Shown here in pieces: positions 17,985 to 26,680 of a stretch of 64,000 bases of DNA (position 1 is its first letter; each line of letters starts with the position of its first letter). Origin of the DNA: Thermincola carboxydiphila (GTDB taxonomy: Bacteria; Bacillota; Thermincolia; Thermincolales; UBA2595); contig JAENZJ010000016.1 in assembly GCA_016841325.1 (NCBI GenBank), positions 26,119 to 90,118 on the forward strand, in the 5' to 3' direction. A program made the translations under genes and the position numbers. The notes beneath the pieces are model-generated. The model made no database searches, was not told the origin of the DNA, and was given only the letters and a program-made list of their open reading frames with translations.

Positions 17985-20528
17985 TCACTGGAACCTTATG
18001 TAAACCAGGGTGCGCATCAGCATTGCTGCCGCTTCGGCACGCGTCGCCCGGGAATGGGGGGAGAATTCCCCGTTCCGGTTGCCCTTGATTATCTGTGCTC
18101 CGGCAGCTGCGGAAACAGCCGGCCTGGCCCAGTCGCTCACAGAATCCCGGTCAGTAAAGGATACATTATAATTTGTGCTACCACTGTCTGAGGGATAGCC
18201 GGCGAACCGGACAGTCCGGGAAACCATCACCGCTATTTCCTCACGGGTTATTTCCTGATACGGCCGGAATGTCCCGTCCCGGTAACCGTTAATCAAGCCC
18301 GCTACAGCTGCACTGTTCACTGCTTCAGCATACCATTCCCCGGAAACATCACTGAATACTCGTTTGTCCGTACCGTCTGTGATTCCGAGGGCACGCACCA
18401 GAAGTGCGGCAAATTCGGCACGGGTGACTTTCCCGCCAGGGTCGAAGGTATCGCTATCTTTTCCGGTAACAATAAGCCGTGATGCCAGTCTTTCAATATC
18501 CTTTCTCGCCCAGTGGTTCCTAAGGTCTATAAAGGTTTTTTGTCCTGTAACCACGGTATACCAGCCATTATCCCGGTGTTTGATAATCGCACCGGCTTTA
18601 CCCCCATCGGTCCCAAAAACCGCCGGAACAGGAGATAACATTTTGGTTACCGGATTGTACCGGACAGCTCCGGAAATATCTGAATTAACACTGTAACCCA
18701 TGCCCAGAAAACGTTTTGTATAGCCGTCAAAGCCGCTGATCTCCAGTCTCTGTCCGTTGTCAGCCACTGCCCCGGCCCGAAATTCAACAGGTATGGCTGT
18801 CATCATGAACCCCTGCCTGCTGACCTCCTGTCTTACTTCGCCTGCCATTGCTTCCTCTGCAGTGCTGATGGTTATTGCTATGCTGAAATTCTCCAGAGGC
18901 GCACCCAGTTTGGTTGATAAATTCTCAACATTTACAGCCGACACGGGCAGGTCAAAGGAACCGGCCGGTACAGCCACCCGGATGACAGCCGAAGGCTTGC
19001 TCCGGTGCAGGGCGGCAATTACGTCTGCCGGAATTTCTGTGGTAATGCTCCGGCTGTCACTGTGCACCTGAATCACATAAACATTTGCTCCCGGGTCTGC
19101 AAGATCTATAAATTCACTGAGGGTACCACTGTCAACCTTAACCGGTCCCGCCCCTTCGGAGAAATCAGTATAACTGATTGTGGTAAGCCGCTCCGACGGT
19201 TCCGGGACAGGTATTACACTACCACCGCCCTCATACGGGCTGTCTTCAATGTCATTAGCTCCTTCACTGTTTTCCGTATTTGTATCACCGTCATCCGGGC
19301 CTGCCGGTTCCGGGAGACTACCGCCATTGCCGGGCACAGCACCCCCGATATCTCCCACACTGCCACCTGCCGAAATGGAAGTGAGTTTTTGCGGCAAAGT
19401 AACTGCATCAGGCTTGTTATCCTGGCTGCCCGGCTGAGTCAGGCCCCACTGCCAGAAACTGCCGTCACTCTGAAGGGCTATGGTATGGTTCTGTCCGCCG
19501 GCGACTGATACTATGCCCGTTAGCCCCGGTACTTTAACAGGGACAGTACTGTTACCTGTTGTTCCGTTCCCAAGCTGTCCCTGGCTGTTGGCCCCCCAGC
19601 CCCAGACTGTCCCTTCCCGGGTCAGGGCCATAGAATAGGAGAAACCTGCATTAATTGCCACCGCGTCCGTTAAACCGGAAACCCTGACAGGCAGGTTCCG
19701 GTTTGTCGTGGTTCCATCACCTGCCTGCCCGGTACTGTTAGCCCCCCACGCCCAAACAGTACCGTCATTTTTCAAGGCAATCACATGGTTTTCACCCGAT
19801 GCCAGTGAGGTAACTCCTGACAGCCCGCTGACCATTACCGGGACCGGGCTGTCTGTCGTAGTGCCGTCACCGAGCTGTCCCATCCTGTTGCTTCCCCAGG
19901 CCCAGACAGTACCGTCACTTTTCAGGGCTGCCGTGTGATAGGCACCTCCGGTGACCGCAATAATATCCGTAAGGCCTTCCACCATTACCGGTACAAGGCT
20001 GTTGGTAGTTGTCCCGTCACCGAGCTGACCACACTCGTTGCTGCCCCAGGCCCAAACGGTGCCGTCACTTTTCAGGGCAATGGTGTGGCTGCCTCCCCTG
20101 GAAATATCCCTGACACCGCTTAGGTTTAAAACCTTTACGGGTATTGAACTGTTGCTTGTTGTTCCGTTTCCCAACTGGCCGTACATGTTACTTCCCCAGG
20201 CCCAGACTGTACCGTCATTTTTCAGGGCTGCCGAATGGTAATAGCCTGCAGTAAGTGCAGTCACCCCACTCAGGTCCCTTACCTGGACCGGTTCGGTACT
20301 GCCGGTTGTGGTCCCATCTCCCAGCTGGCCCTGGTGATTCCAGCCCCAGGCCCACACCGTACCGTCATTTTTAAGGGCAATCGTATGGTTATAACCGGCG
20401 GCAATTCGCGAAGTTCCCGAATCTGCCACGGCATCTGAAATACCCGGATAAAAACAAGTAAGCAGAAGCATTACTGTTAGAAATACAGCAAAACCTTTTC
20501 GGACTATGTATAATTTAATTTTCCCCAT
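17985..20528 (-). CDS. RCC1-repeat beta-propeller protein with three S-layer homology domains
   Basis: 847 residues, exported (signal peptide about 1-36). Residues 40-390 hold seven RCC1-type blades of 50 residues each, with the repeated signature HTIALKNDGTVWAWGWN. A Gly/Pro/Glu/Asp linker follows (about 395-450), then a 200-residue region of unknown fold, then three SLH domains (about 668-845; e.g. KVTRAEFAALLVRALG), which bind pyruvylated wall polymers. The propeller presumably binds a protein or glycan outside the cell; the ligand is unknown. GGGGGAGG precedes the ATG. Its stop is fused to the start of the broken acyl-CoA synthetase remnant. Confidence 0.9.
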   Translation of the reverse strand: MGKIKLYIVRKGFAVFLTVMLLLTCFYPGISDAVADSGTSRIAAGYNHTIALKNDGTVWAWGWNHQGQLGDGTTTGSTEPVQVRDLSGVTALTAGYYHSAALKNDGTVWAWGSNMYGQLGNGTTSNSSIPVKVLNLSGVRDISRGGSHTIALKSDGTVWAWGSNECGQLGDGTTTNSLVPVMVEGLTDIIAVTGGAYHTAALKSDGTVWAWGSNRMGQLGDGTTTDSPVPVMVSGLSGVTSLASGENHVIALKNDGTVWAWGANSTGQAGDGTTTNRNLPVRVSGLTDAVAINAGFSYSMALTREGTVWGWGANSQGQLGNGTTGNSTVPVKVPGLTGIVSVAGGQNHTIALQSDGSFWQWGLTQPGSQDNKPDAVTLPQKLTSISAGGSVGDIGGAVPGNGGSLPEPAGPDDGDTNTENSEGANDIEDSPYEGGGSVIPVPEPSERLTTISYTDFSEGAGPVKVDSGTLSEFIDLADPGANVYVIQVHSDSRSITTEIPADVIAALHRSKPSAVIRVAVPAGSFDLPVSAVNVENLSTKLGAPLENFSIAITISTAEEAMAGEVRQEVSRQGFMMTAIPVEFRAGAVADNGQRLEISGFDGYTKRFLGMGYSVNSDISGAVRYNPVTKMLSPVPAVFGTDGGKAGAIIKHRDNGWYTVVTGQKTFIDLRNHWARKDIERLASRLIVTGKDSDTFDPGGKVTRAEFAALLVRALGITDGTDKRVFSDVSGEWYAEAVNSAAVAGLINGYRDGTFRPYQEITREEIAVMVSRTVRFAGYPSDSGSTNYNVSFTDRDSVSDWARPAVSAAAGAQIIKGNRNGEFSPHSRATRAEAAAMLMRTLVYIRFQ
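19440..20420 (-). repeat. Seven coding tandem repeats of about 150 bp (RCC1 blades)
   Basis: Segments resembling CCCCAGGCCCAGAC followed by a GTACCGTCA-like sequence recur with a 150-bp period at about 19446, 19590, 19740, 19890, 20040, 20190 and 20340. The inner copies are the most alike and the outer two are diverged, as expected for expansion by recombination in the centre of the array. Confidence 0.85.
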
Positions 20529-20585
20529 TATCAGCGCCTCCCCCTGTCCATCAGCCGGGTATGTTCACTCCAGTATTATCCATAA

Positions 20586-20600
20586 TTCGACAAACTGTCG
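20586..20600. promoter_or_regulatory. Candidate Spo0A box upstream of the S-layer propeller gene
   Basis: The minus strand reads TTTGTCGAA at 20594-20586, an exact match to the 0A-box core, and is part of a TCGACA-AAC-TGTCGA palindrome ending at 20600. A GATAAT lies a few bases downstream. A 7-base core is short enough to occur by chance. Confidence 0.35.
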
Positions 20601-20649
20601 ATGTTCCCTTCCCCGGGATAACAAAAGGTGTATTTTTTAAAGCTGGCAT

Positions 20650-20680
20650 TAACTAAAAGAGGCGGGTTTTACCCGCCTCT
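20650..20680 (-). terminator. Intrinsic terminator of the AdoMetDC-like gene
   Basis: AGAGGCGGG and CCCGCCTCT form a perfect 9-bp stem with a five-base loop (20658-20680), followed on the minus strand by TTTTAGTT. It lies 19 bases after the stop at 20699. Confidence 0.85.
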
Positions 20681-20698
20681 GAATTGTTTTAAAACCTA

Positions 20699-21517
20699 TT
20701 AAATTGATGAGTGCCTGAACACATTTCTCACCCATGACCCCGAATCCCGGGCCTGGGGAGCAGCAACCTTCTTAAACTGCTGATATTTACTGCCGCGTGA
20801 AATAAGCGTTTCATTAACAACAGCACTGTTAAAAACCTGCTTTATCTTCCCTATTACTTCTTCATAATTAAAAAACCGGCAGGAAAAGAGGTCCAGATAT
20901 GCCAGTCCCGATTTCTCAAAATAGTGAAGGCTGATATGGCTCTCGGCAATCATAGTCATTATCGAAATAACAGGTTCATCCTCAACAAAATTCCTGGTCA
21001 CATATGGCCGCATAATAGGAGTCATGCCAATCTCGAAGGGAAGGGTATCAAACACACTAAACAACTGGTCCATGGTTTTGGGACCGTTATAGTCCTCAAA
21101 GTCCAGAAATAGATGAGGGCCAAAATCCATTTCCTCATCAATTTCATTAAAATCAGGATAGCTTTCCTTACTATCTCTCTCAAGCAGATAAGATGCCGCT
21201 TTCTCCGCAGGAAAGGTTTCCCTGATTATCCGTTCCAGTTTGGCGGCATCAAACGGGGCTACAGAGACCATGTCAACATAATAGGCTTCCCTAAAGGAAA
21301 ATGTATGAATAGTGAAGTGCCCCCCTGCCAGAAAAACAAAGGCACTGATACCACAGTCTTCCGGAACAACACCATTATAGTAAGGCAGAATGAAAGGAGG
21401 CATGGCAGTTTTCAGTCCCAGTTTTGCAGGCATTTCCTCCAGAAATTCGTGTACCAGAGTTATGTCATCCAGGCGGGAACGATATCCGTTATAGGCATCC
21501 ATTACGAAATGGTTCAT
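20699..21517 (-). CDS. Tandem S-adenosylmethionine decarboxylase-like (SpeD-like) protein
   Basis: 272 residues made of two halves that each look like a bacterial SpeD monomer (about 115-130 residues). The second half keeps the self-processing Glu-Ser pair in AESHISLHYF (E192-S193), the His at 198 and the Cys at 213 (LDLFSC). The first half has GGHFTIHTF in the same place: His71 remains, but the pyruvoyl-forming Ser and the Cys (Val86) are gone. If active, Ser193 would become the pyruvoyl group of a decarboxylase. Substrate could be AdoMet or another amino acid, since SpeD homologues have changed specificity elsewhere. It forms its own transcription unit with an attenuator-like leader. Confidence 0.75.
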   Translation of the reverse strand: MNHFVMDAYNGYRSRLDDITLVHEFLEEMPAKLGLKTAMPPFILPYYNGVVPEDCGISAFVFLAGGHFTIHTFSFREAYYVDMVSVAPFDAAKLERIIRETFPAEKAASYLLERDSKESYPDFNEIDEEMDFGPHLFLDFEDYNGPKTMDQLFSVFDTLPFEIGMTPIMRPYVTRNFVEDEPVISIMTMIAESHISLHYFEKSGLAYLDLFSCRFFNYEEVIGKIKQVFNSAVVNETLISRGSKYQQFKKVAAPQARDSGSWVRNVFRHSSI

Positions 21518-21553
21518 TTTACATCACCTGTCCTTTATATCAAGGTTTGCCGC

Positions 21554-21592
21554 AAAAAACCCCGAGAGGCTCGGTTGAATTGTCCTCCGGGG
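21554..21592 (-). terminator. Leader terminator / attenuator before the AdoMetDC-like gene
   Basis: The minus strand reads CCCCGGAGG, a 14-base loop, then CCTCTCGGGG and TTTTTTG. It lies between the promoter (21631-21658) and the start codon (21517), so it can only act on this gene's own leader. An overlapping GGGACAAAAGCCC could pair instead and free the terminator. This is the layout of a riboswitch or leader-peptide switch; I recognise no known class. Confidence 0.7.
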
Positions 21593-21630
21593 CTTTTGTC
21601 CCTCGTTAGGCATCGGCATATTCATATCAT

Positions 21631-21658
21631 ATTATAGTATGTTGAATAATTTTGTCAA
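21631..21658 (-). promoter_or_regulatory. Consensus sigma-A promoter of the AdoMetDC-like gene
   Basis: TTGACA (21658-21653) and TATAAT (21636-21631) are both perfect, 16 bases apart. Transcription should begin near 21624, giving a leader of about 105 bases that contains the terminator hairpin. Confidence 0.85.
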
Positions 21659-21730
21659 CCCTTTTAGTCAGTATTGATACTTTACTAGTCAGCATAACTC
21701 AATTTTCAAAACACCACACTATGGTGGTTA

Positions 21731-21910
21731 CTACAGGATATTAAGAAATTTCTTTATATAATCCATGCATTTTAAACTAAAATGCCCATCTGATATTGTC
21801 CGGTTTTTACCACCTTTTTTCTGGGTTTTCATTTTAGATTCATATTGTTCACTTTTCCAGTCTGATACACCAAACCGGTAATACATTTCAATCCTCTTTT
21901 CATCGTCCAC
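21731..21910 (-). CDS. Small basic hypothetical protein (59 residues)
   Basis: A GTG at 21910 follows GGGGGGGAG by six bases and opens a 59-codon frame that ends with TAG at 21731. The product begins VDDEKRIEMYYRFGVSDW, is lysine-rich (QKKGGKNR in the middle) and ends in an amphipathic segment. No family is recognised. It lies 33 bases downstream of the MocR-type gene and may be its operon partner. The ribosome binding site is the main support. Confidence 0.5.
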   Translation of the reverse strand: MDDEKRIEMYYRFGVSDWKSEQYESKMKTQKKGGKNRTISDGHFSLKCMDYIKKFLNIL

Positions 21911-21942
21911 GGGTACTCCCCCCCCGAAGTATTTTAAGCAGT

Positions 21943-23439
21943 TTATACCATTGGTTTGATTTCATTATTTGACCACTTATGGGGATCTTTTAATGAATTT
22001 TTTATAATATAACACAAAGTTTTTATCCCTTCGTTAATTAACTCAGGTTTTGTATATGAGAAATTCAGCCGTATTTTGTTATGCCCGTCACTGTTGTGAT
22101 AAAAGACCGGCCCGGCAACAAATGACACTTTGTTTTTAACAGCTTCCTGCAATACCTGTATTGCGGACAGGTTTTCCGGCAGGGTAGCCCATATGTAAAA
22201 ACCACCGGTAGGTTTGTTCCATTGCAGCCCCCTGGGTGCATGCTTTTCCAGAGCTGCAAGCATCAGGTGAAGTTTATCTGAATAATATCTGCGGGAACGG
22301 ATAATGTGGTCTTGGAGGTGACCTTCCCTGTAAAACAGATCTACCATTCGTTGTAAAACATTATTTGTATGTAAATTGGTAAGCTGTTTTCCGGCGGCAA
22401 CAAATGGAGTGAGGCTTGGCGGAGTTGCCATCCACCCTAAGCGCAGTCCCGGACATAACATTTTTGACATAGAGCTGACATACACCACATTTCCGTGTTT
22501 GTCTAAGGATTTTAATGCCGGCGTCTCTGATTCTCCGTAATTCAACAACCCATAAGCATCATCCTCAATAATGGGTATATGGTGTTTTCCCGCTATTTCC
22601 AACAACCTTTGGCGGCGTTCCATGCTCATACAAACACCGGTGGGGTTTTGAAAAGTGGGGATAGTATAAATAAATTTGGGTCTCACCCGGCAAATAATGT
22701 TTTCCAGTCGGCTGACAACCATACCGTCACTGTCAACCGGCACACCGATGATTCTCACTCCATATGCCCGAAAAATATCTATTGCCCCCAAAAATGTAGG
22801 CTCTTCCATAATCACACAGTCTCCCGGTTCCAAAAGAATGCGGCTGATAAGATCCAGTCCTTCCTGTGAACCGTTGAGAACTATAATGTTATCCGGAGAT
22901 ACTTCCACAGATCGGTTTTGCATAATGGATGTCAGTGTTTCCCGAAATGACCTGATACCGTGGGCAGAGTCATACTGTAAAATTACATCAGCCTCAGAAA
23001 ACAGAATTTTTTGACAGATTTCTGCAAACTTCTTTTTTGGATATAATTCAGGTGCGGCAATCCCTGAATCCATTGCAATTAAATCTCTTTGCCGGAGCAG
23101 TTCCGACATTGTGAAATTATAAGCATTCATCAGGCTCTCACCGTGACCGCTTAACAACTCCTGCCATCCAAAAGAATCAGCCTGTTCCCTGAACTGCACT
23201 GATGTAACCACAGTACCTTTTCCAACATGTGGAGTAACATATCCTTGCTTTTCCAGGTCATGATAGGCATTTATTACTGTGCTTCTGTTTACACCCAGTA
23301 TGGCCGCAAGCTTTCGTTCGGCAGGCAGGCATACCCCCTCTTTTAATGTTCCCACAGTTATATTATCAATAATCTGACTGGCAATTTGTCGGTATAAAGG
23401 AGTCTTGCTCTGGCGGTCCAATTTTATTTTAATCTCCAA
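21943..23439 (-). CDS. MocR-type regulator (GntR helix-turn-helix fused to aminotransferase)
   Basis: 498 residues. Residues 1-75 are a GntR winged helix (PLYRQIASQIIDNI, LPAERKLAAILGVNRSTVINAY). After a linker, residues 115-490 are a fold-type I aminotransferase with the NPTG motif (TFQNPTG), the Asp in EDDAYGLL and the PLP Lys in SMSKMLCPGLRLGW. MocR proteins use PLP, sometimes with an amino compound, as effector. It follows the GltS-type transporter gene and likely controls that transporter or the neighbouring methyltransferase genes; the effector is unknown. Confidence 0.9.
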   Translation of the reverse strand: MEIKIKLDRQSKTPLYRQIASQIIDNITVGTLKEGVCLPAERKLAAILGVNRSTVINAYHDLEKQGYVTPHVGKGTVVTSVQFREQADSFGWQELLSGHGESLMNAYNFTMSELLRQRDLIAMDSGIAAPELYPKKKFAEICQKILFSEADVILQYDSAHGIRSFRETLTSIMQNRSVEVSPDNIIVLNGSQEGLDLISRILLEPGDCVIMEEPTFLGAIDIFRAYGVRIIGVPVDSDGMVVSRLENIICRVRPKFIYTIPTFQNPTGVCMSMERRQRLLEIAGKHHIPIIEDDAYGLLNYGESETPALKSLDKHGNVVYVSSMSKMLCPGLRLGWMATPPSLTPFVAAGKQLTNLHTNNVLQRMVDLFYREGHLQDHIIRSRRYYSDKLHLMLAALEKHAPRGLQWNKPTGGFYIWATLPENLSAIQVLQEAVKNKVSFVAGPVFYHNSDGHNKIRLNFSYTKPELINEGIKTLCYIIKNSLKDPHKWSNNEIKPMV

Positions 23440-23600
23440 CTTATACCCTCCAATTTTCAGTCATCCGGTATTATTAAGTCGATTATACGCCAAATTGGGG
23501 AAATTAAAAACTACCAATTATTCAGTGATTTGCCATCCAATTTTTTTACCAATAAAAATACCGTGCCGGTAAATTTCATGCAGAAACTGTTTGTCGGCAA

Positions 23601-23643
23601 AAATTTAATGGCACCATCATCCAGAGGAATGGATAATGGCGCC
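23601..23643 (-). terminator. Terminator after the GltS-type transporter
   Basis: GGCGCCATTATCCA (23643-23630) pairs with TGGATGATGGTGCC (23623-23610), 14 pairs including two G-U, loop of six. ATTAAATTTTT follows. On the plus strand a short TTTT follows as well. It closes the methyltransferase/transporter operon about 58 bases after its last stop. Confidence 0.75.
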
Positions 23644-23701
23644 TTTTCAAAATGATTGTATATTATAGAGGTTTTTTGTCAGTCAAAACTACGCCTAATC
23701 A

Positions 23702-25138
23702 CTATTTCTCTCCGGCCCTGGGTGCCAGCTTATTGCTGTTGTACCAGAAGCCTAACATCTTCGCTGCACCCAGTAATCCAAGAGCTGCAGTCACCAAAAC
23801 TAAAGTTGTCCATAAACCGTACGTTGCAAAGAACACAGGACTTAATGCCACCAGAAACAATTCGATAGGAGCAATCAGAATATAAGCCAATCCGTAATCT
23901 TCAAGAGCTTCACTCACAAAATCAGGGTCAACAATTCTCAGCAGGATTACCCCAAAAGCTACGACCCCGGTACTCCATCCAAAGGTGAATATTCCCCTCT
24001 CAAACCAATAATTACTTAACATTCTTGGTCCAAGAATATACAGATTAAAAAGTACCCATAAAATCCCCACAACTATCAGGAACAACAGCGGCTGCCAGAA
24101 TTGAACCACTACCGATATTTTAATTGAAGCAACTCCAAAACCAACCATATAGTCCGAAACGCCGCTTCCTATTCTGGTTACCACTTTCTTATCAATATAT
24201 CCGTCCATATTTAGCATCATCAGGAGTCTCTGGACTACAATGGCAGCAATCATGGCTGTTGAAACCTCAGGCATGTACAGGGGCTTCCCGCCAATGGTCA
24301 GCCAGGATATTTCCCCTATCCACTTGGTGAGGTAAATCCCGCCAAGGGTAGCAAAGAGAATGATAGCAGAATGCCAGGCCAGTGGGTCCATTGACATGGG
24401 AGACACAGTCTGCTCACCTACCGAGGCCCTCTCGCCCGGTGGCACAAGTCCTGTCCGCATTGACTCAGGAAGGGTGTAGGCTTCCTTAACTATTCTGGTA
24501 TAACCCTTCCTGGTAGCCAGTTTTATCAGCAGTATCCCACCAAAAATCGCTACCAGCAAACCTATTGTCGCCATTGTCATTCCAACTGTTATTGCATTTT
24601 CAAAACCATATTTCTCCAGTGTCCCGCCAATTGCTGTTGCATATCCATGTCCTCCGGCAAATCCAGCCGGAAGCATCCACGCAAATCCTTCATGAAGCTG
24701 TGGCCACAACAATTTCATTACAGACAATCCGAGCACTGCAGCTATGGCAAACTGGGCTACTTCTGCAAACAGGTTGTACAAAAACGTACTTCCTGCTTTG
24801 TCAATAATAACCTTTTTGGATTCAAGTTTCTTTTGCCCAATAGGGAATGTGGCAAACAGTACAACAACCAGCAACCATGCATAACTCCCCATTACAGTCG
24901 AAAATGGCAATACATTTAATACCTGGGGTCCTAAAACCAATCCCAAAAAACCCGCAATTACAGAGGCCGGTATAAAAAAGTTCTGGAAAAAAGGTATCTT
25001 GGCCCGGACAACCTTTCCAATGAACAGCAGGACTGCCATAAAACCAAAATCTTTTAGTATCGCCAGTGGTGCACCACCCATTACTTTTGCTATAACATCC
25101 GGGTTCTTCACCGCTTCGGCAATCATTTCAGGTGTCAT
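23702..25138 (-). CDS. gltS: GltS-type sodium-coupled symporter
   Basis: 478-residue polytopic membrane protein with ten or more helices and two inversely repeated halves, as in the sodium:glutamate symporter family. Typical stretches are FFIPASVIAGFLGLVLGPQ near the N terminus and LPAGFAGGHGYATAIGGTLEKYGFEN at mid-protein, the latter resembling the GltS re-entrant loop. It is longer than E. coli GltS (401). It follows the mttB homologue by 75 bases with its own GGGAGGG, so in this context it probably imports the methylated substrate, which would then carry a carboxylate. That is inference. Confidence 0.85.
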   Translation of the reverse strand: MTPEMIAEAVKNPDVIAKVMGGAPLAILKDFGFMAVLLFIGKVVRAKIPFFQNFFIPASVIAGFLGLVLGPQVLNVLPFSTVMGSYAWLLVVVLFATFPIGQKKLESKKVIIDKAGSTFLYNLFAEVAQFAIAAVLGLSVMKLLWPQLHEGFAWMLPAGFAGGHGYATAIGGTLEKYGFENAITVGMTMATIGLLVAIFGGILLIKLATRKGYTRIVKEAYTLPESMRTGLVPPGERASVGEQTVSPMSMDPLAWHSAIILFATLGGIYLTKWIGEISWLTIGGKPLYMPEVSTAMIAAIVVQRLLMMLNMDGYIDKKVVTRIGSGVSDYMVGFGVASIKISVVVQFWQPLLFLIVVGILWVLFNLYILGPRMLSNYWFERGIFTFGWSTGVVAFGVILLRIVDPDFVSEALEDYGLAYILIAPIELFLVALSPVFFATYGLWTTLVLVTAALGLLGAAKMLGFWYNSNKLAPRAGEK

Positions 25139-25213
25139 TTCCCATTCCCTCCCTGTATGTTTAAGTGTTTATATATTTCTGTTTACAGTTTTTGGTGATC
25201 CTTCTGCAAATTA

Positions 25214-26653
25214 TTATTTGATACCCGGTTCCATCTCCCTAATTTTTTTGTCTATCTCTTCAGGTATACTGTCCGGAGTATGATTTTCAAGAATCTGGCG
25301 GGCCACTTCCTCAGCCAGGGTCCAGGTATCTTTACAACCTGCCTGTTCCCAGCCAGCATAATTCGTCCTGTTTGATACCTTGGGATAATAGAACTCCGTT
25401 CGCATCTTTTTTGCTGTCTGTTTTTCAGCCAGGAAGTTGCCTCCAGGTCCCACCTTTGTAATAACCTCAGCTGCAAGAGTATATTCATCAACTTCAATAC
25501 CCCGTACAGCACGCATTACCTGTCCATTGATATCATTGTCAATTACATACTGGGCATAACTGATTGTCATCCCGCTGTCCAGCTGGCCTGCGGCCTCATG
25601 AATAAAATTGGCCCCTGCAAGTGCCGGCATAAGGGCTGTCAGCACCTTTTCATATCCAGCCTGCTGATCAGGCTGTTTGGAGTCACTGATACCGCCTGTA
25701 GAATAAAGCGGAAGCTTGTAGAACTGGGCCATCTGAGCTGCAGCAGCATTCATTATTCCTGACTCCACACTTCCAAAAAGGAAGGACATGGTCTGCATAT
25801 CCATTATTGTAGGCACAGCGGAATATAAAATTGGCGCTCCCGGATGTACCAACTGGCTGAGAACCACGCCTGACAGGGCTTCCGCATTTAACTGGACCAG
25901 TGTTCCGGCCAGGGTGACAGGTGAAGTCGCTCCTGCCAGGGGAGCACACGATGTGGCAACGGGAAGCCCGGCTTTGGAAATCTTCATCAACATCCGGGTG
26001 CGCACATCATCAAATTTTAGAGGACTAAGGATACTGGAAATAAAAGATATAAACGGTCTCTCAACCAATTTATCTAGGCCCCCGGCAATCTCTGCCGCCA
26101 TATTAATTACGCGGTCAACCCCGTCCTCAGTAAAGAGGCCGCCCATGATAGGTTTGGTAGTATTGTTTATTGAATGATAGAAACGATTAACATCCACTAC
26201 CTCAGTGTCGAGTTCATTAGGATAACATGGAATTACAAAAAAGTGTATATTGTCAAGTCCGTTAATCAAGCGGGCAGTTTTCGCAATATCTTCTACAGTT
26301 GTTTTTCTGCGTTTCCGGTCAAAGTCTATAACATTGAGAGCCGTACCCCCGGTACCCATATAAACCTTTGTCCCGCCCAAAGTGATATTTCTGGAGTCAT
26401 CACCTCTACCGTAAATGGTCACTGTAGAAGGCGCCGTTTCTACTGCCTGCATTACCAAATCTTCATTAAAACAGGCCCTGTTTCTGTCATAGTCCACCCT
26501 GGCCCCTTTTTCGGCACAGAGATCCAAAGCTGCCCGTTCGTGAATCTCAACCCCGGCTTCAGCCAAAACGGTCATCGAAGCCTGATGAATCTTTTTAATG
26601 TCTTCATCGGTCAGGAATTTTAAAGCATTAGATTCTATTCCGCCTTTAAGCAT
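25214..26653 (-). CDS. Non-pyrrolysine MttB-family methyltransferase
   Basis: 479 residues from the ATG at 26653, nine bases after AGGAGGG. It belongs to the trimethylamine methyltransferase family (MttB, COG5598) and reads through without any in-frame TAG, so it lacks pyrrolysine. Relatives of this kind (MtgB, MtpB, MtcB, MtyB) demethylate glycine betaine, proline betaine, carnitine or gamma-butyrobetaine and methylate a partner corrinoid protein. Conserved regions: YMGTGGTALNVID, GGISDSKQPDQQAGYEK and GPGGNFLAEKQTAK. The partner is encoded immediately upstream and a GltS-type carrier immediately downstream. The exact substrate cannot be read from sequence. Confidence 0.9.
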   Translation of the reverse strand: MLKGGIESNALKFLTDEDIKKIHQASMTVLAEAGVEIHERAALDLCAEKGARVDYDRNRACFNEDLVMQAVETAPSTVTIYGRGDDSRNITLGGTKVYMGTGGTALNVIDFDRKRRKTTVEDIAKTARLINGLDNIHFFVIPCYPNELDTEVVDVNRFYHSINNTTKPIMGGLFTEDGVDRVINMAAEIAGGLDKLVERPFISFISSILSPLKFDDVRTRMLMKISKAGLPVATSCAPLAGATSPVTLAGTLVQLNAEALSGVVLSQLVHPGAPILYSAVPTIMDMQTMSFLFGSVESGIMNAAAAQMAQFYKLPLYSTGGISDSKQPDQQAGYEKVLTALMPALAGANFIHEAAGQLDSGMTISYAQYVIDNDINGQVMRAVRGIEVDEYTLAAEVITKVGPGGNFLAEKQTAKKMRTEFYYPKVSNRTNYAGWEQAGCKDTWTLAEEVARQILENHTPDSIPEEIDKKIREMEPGIK

Positions 26654-26680
26654 ACTAAAACCCCCTCCTTTGTTCCGCAT

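Noticed and set aside
19440..20420. Regular 150-bp repeats, at first sight a tandem array or CRISPR-like element
   Set aside because: They are in frame within one large protein and encode RCC1 blades; there are no short identical repeats with unique spacers.
25214..26653. Possible pyrrolysine in the MttB homologue
   Set aside because: The frame is continuous with no in-frame TAG, so it belongs to the non-pyrrolysine group.
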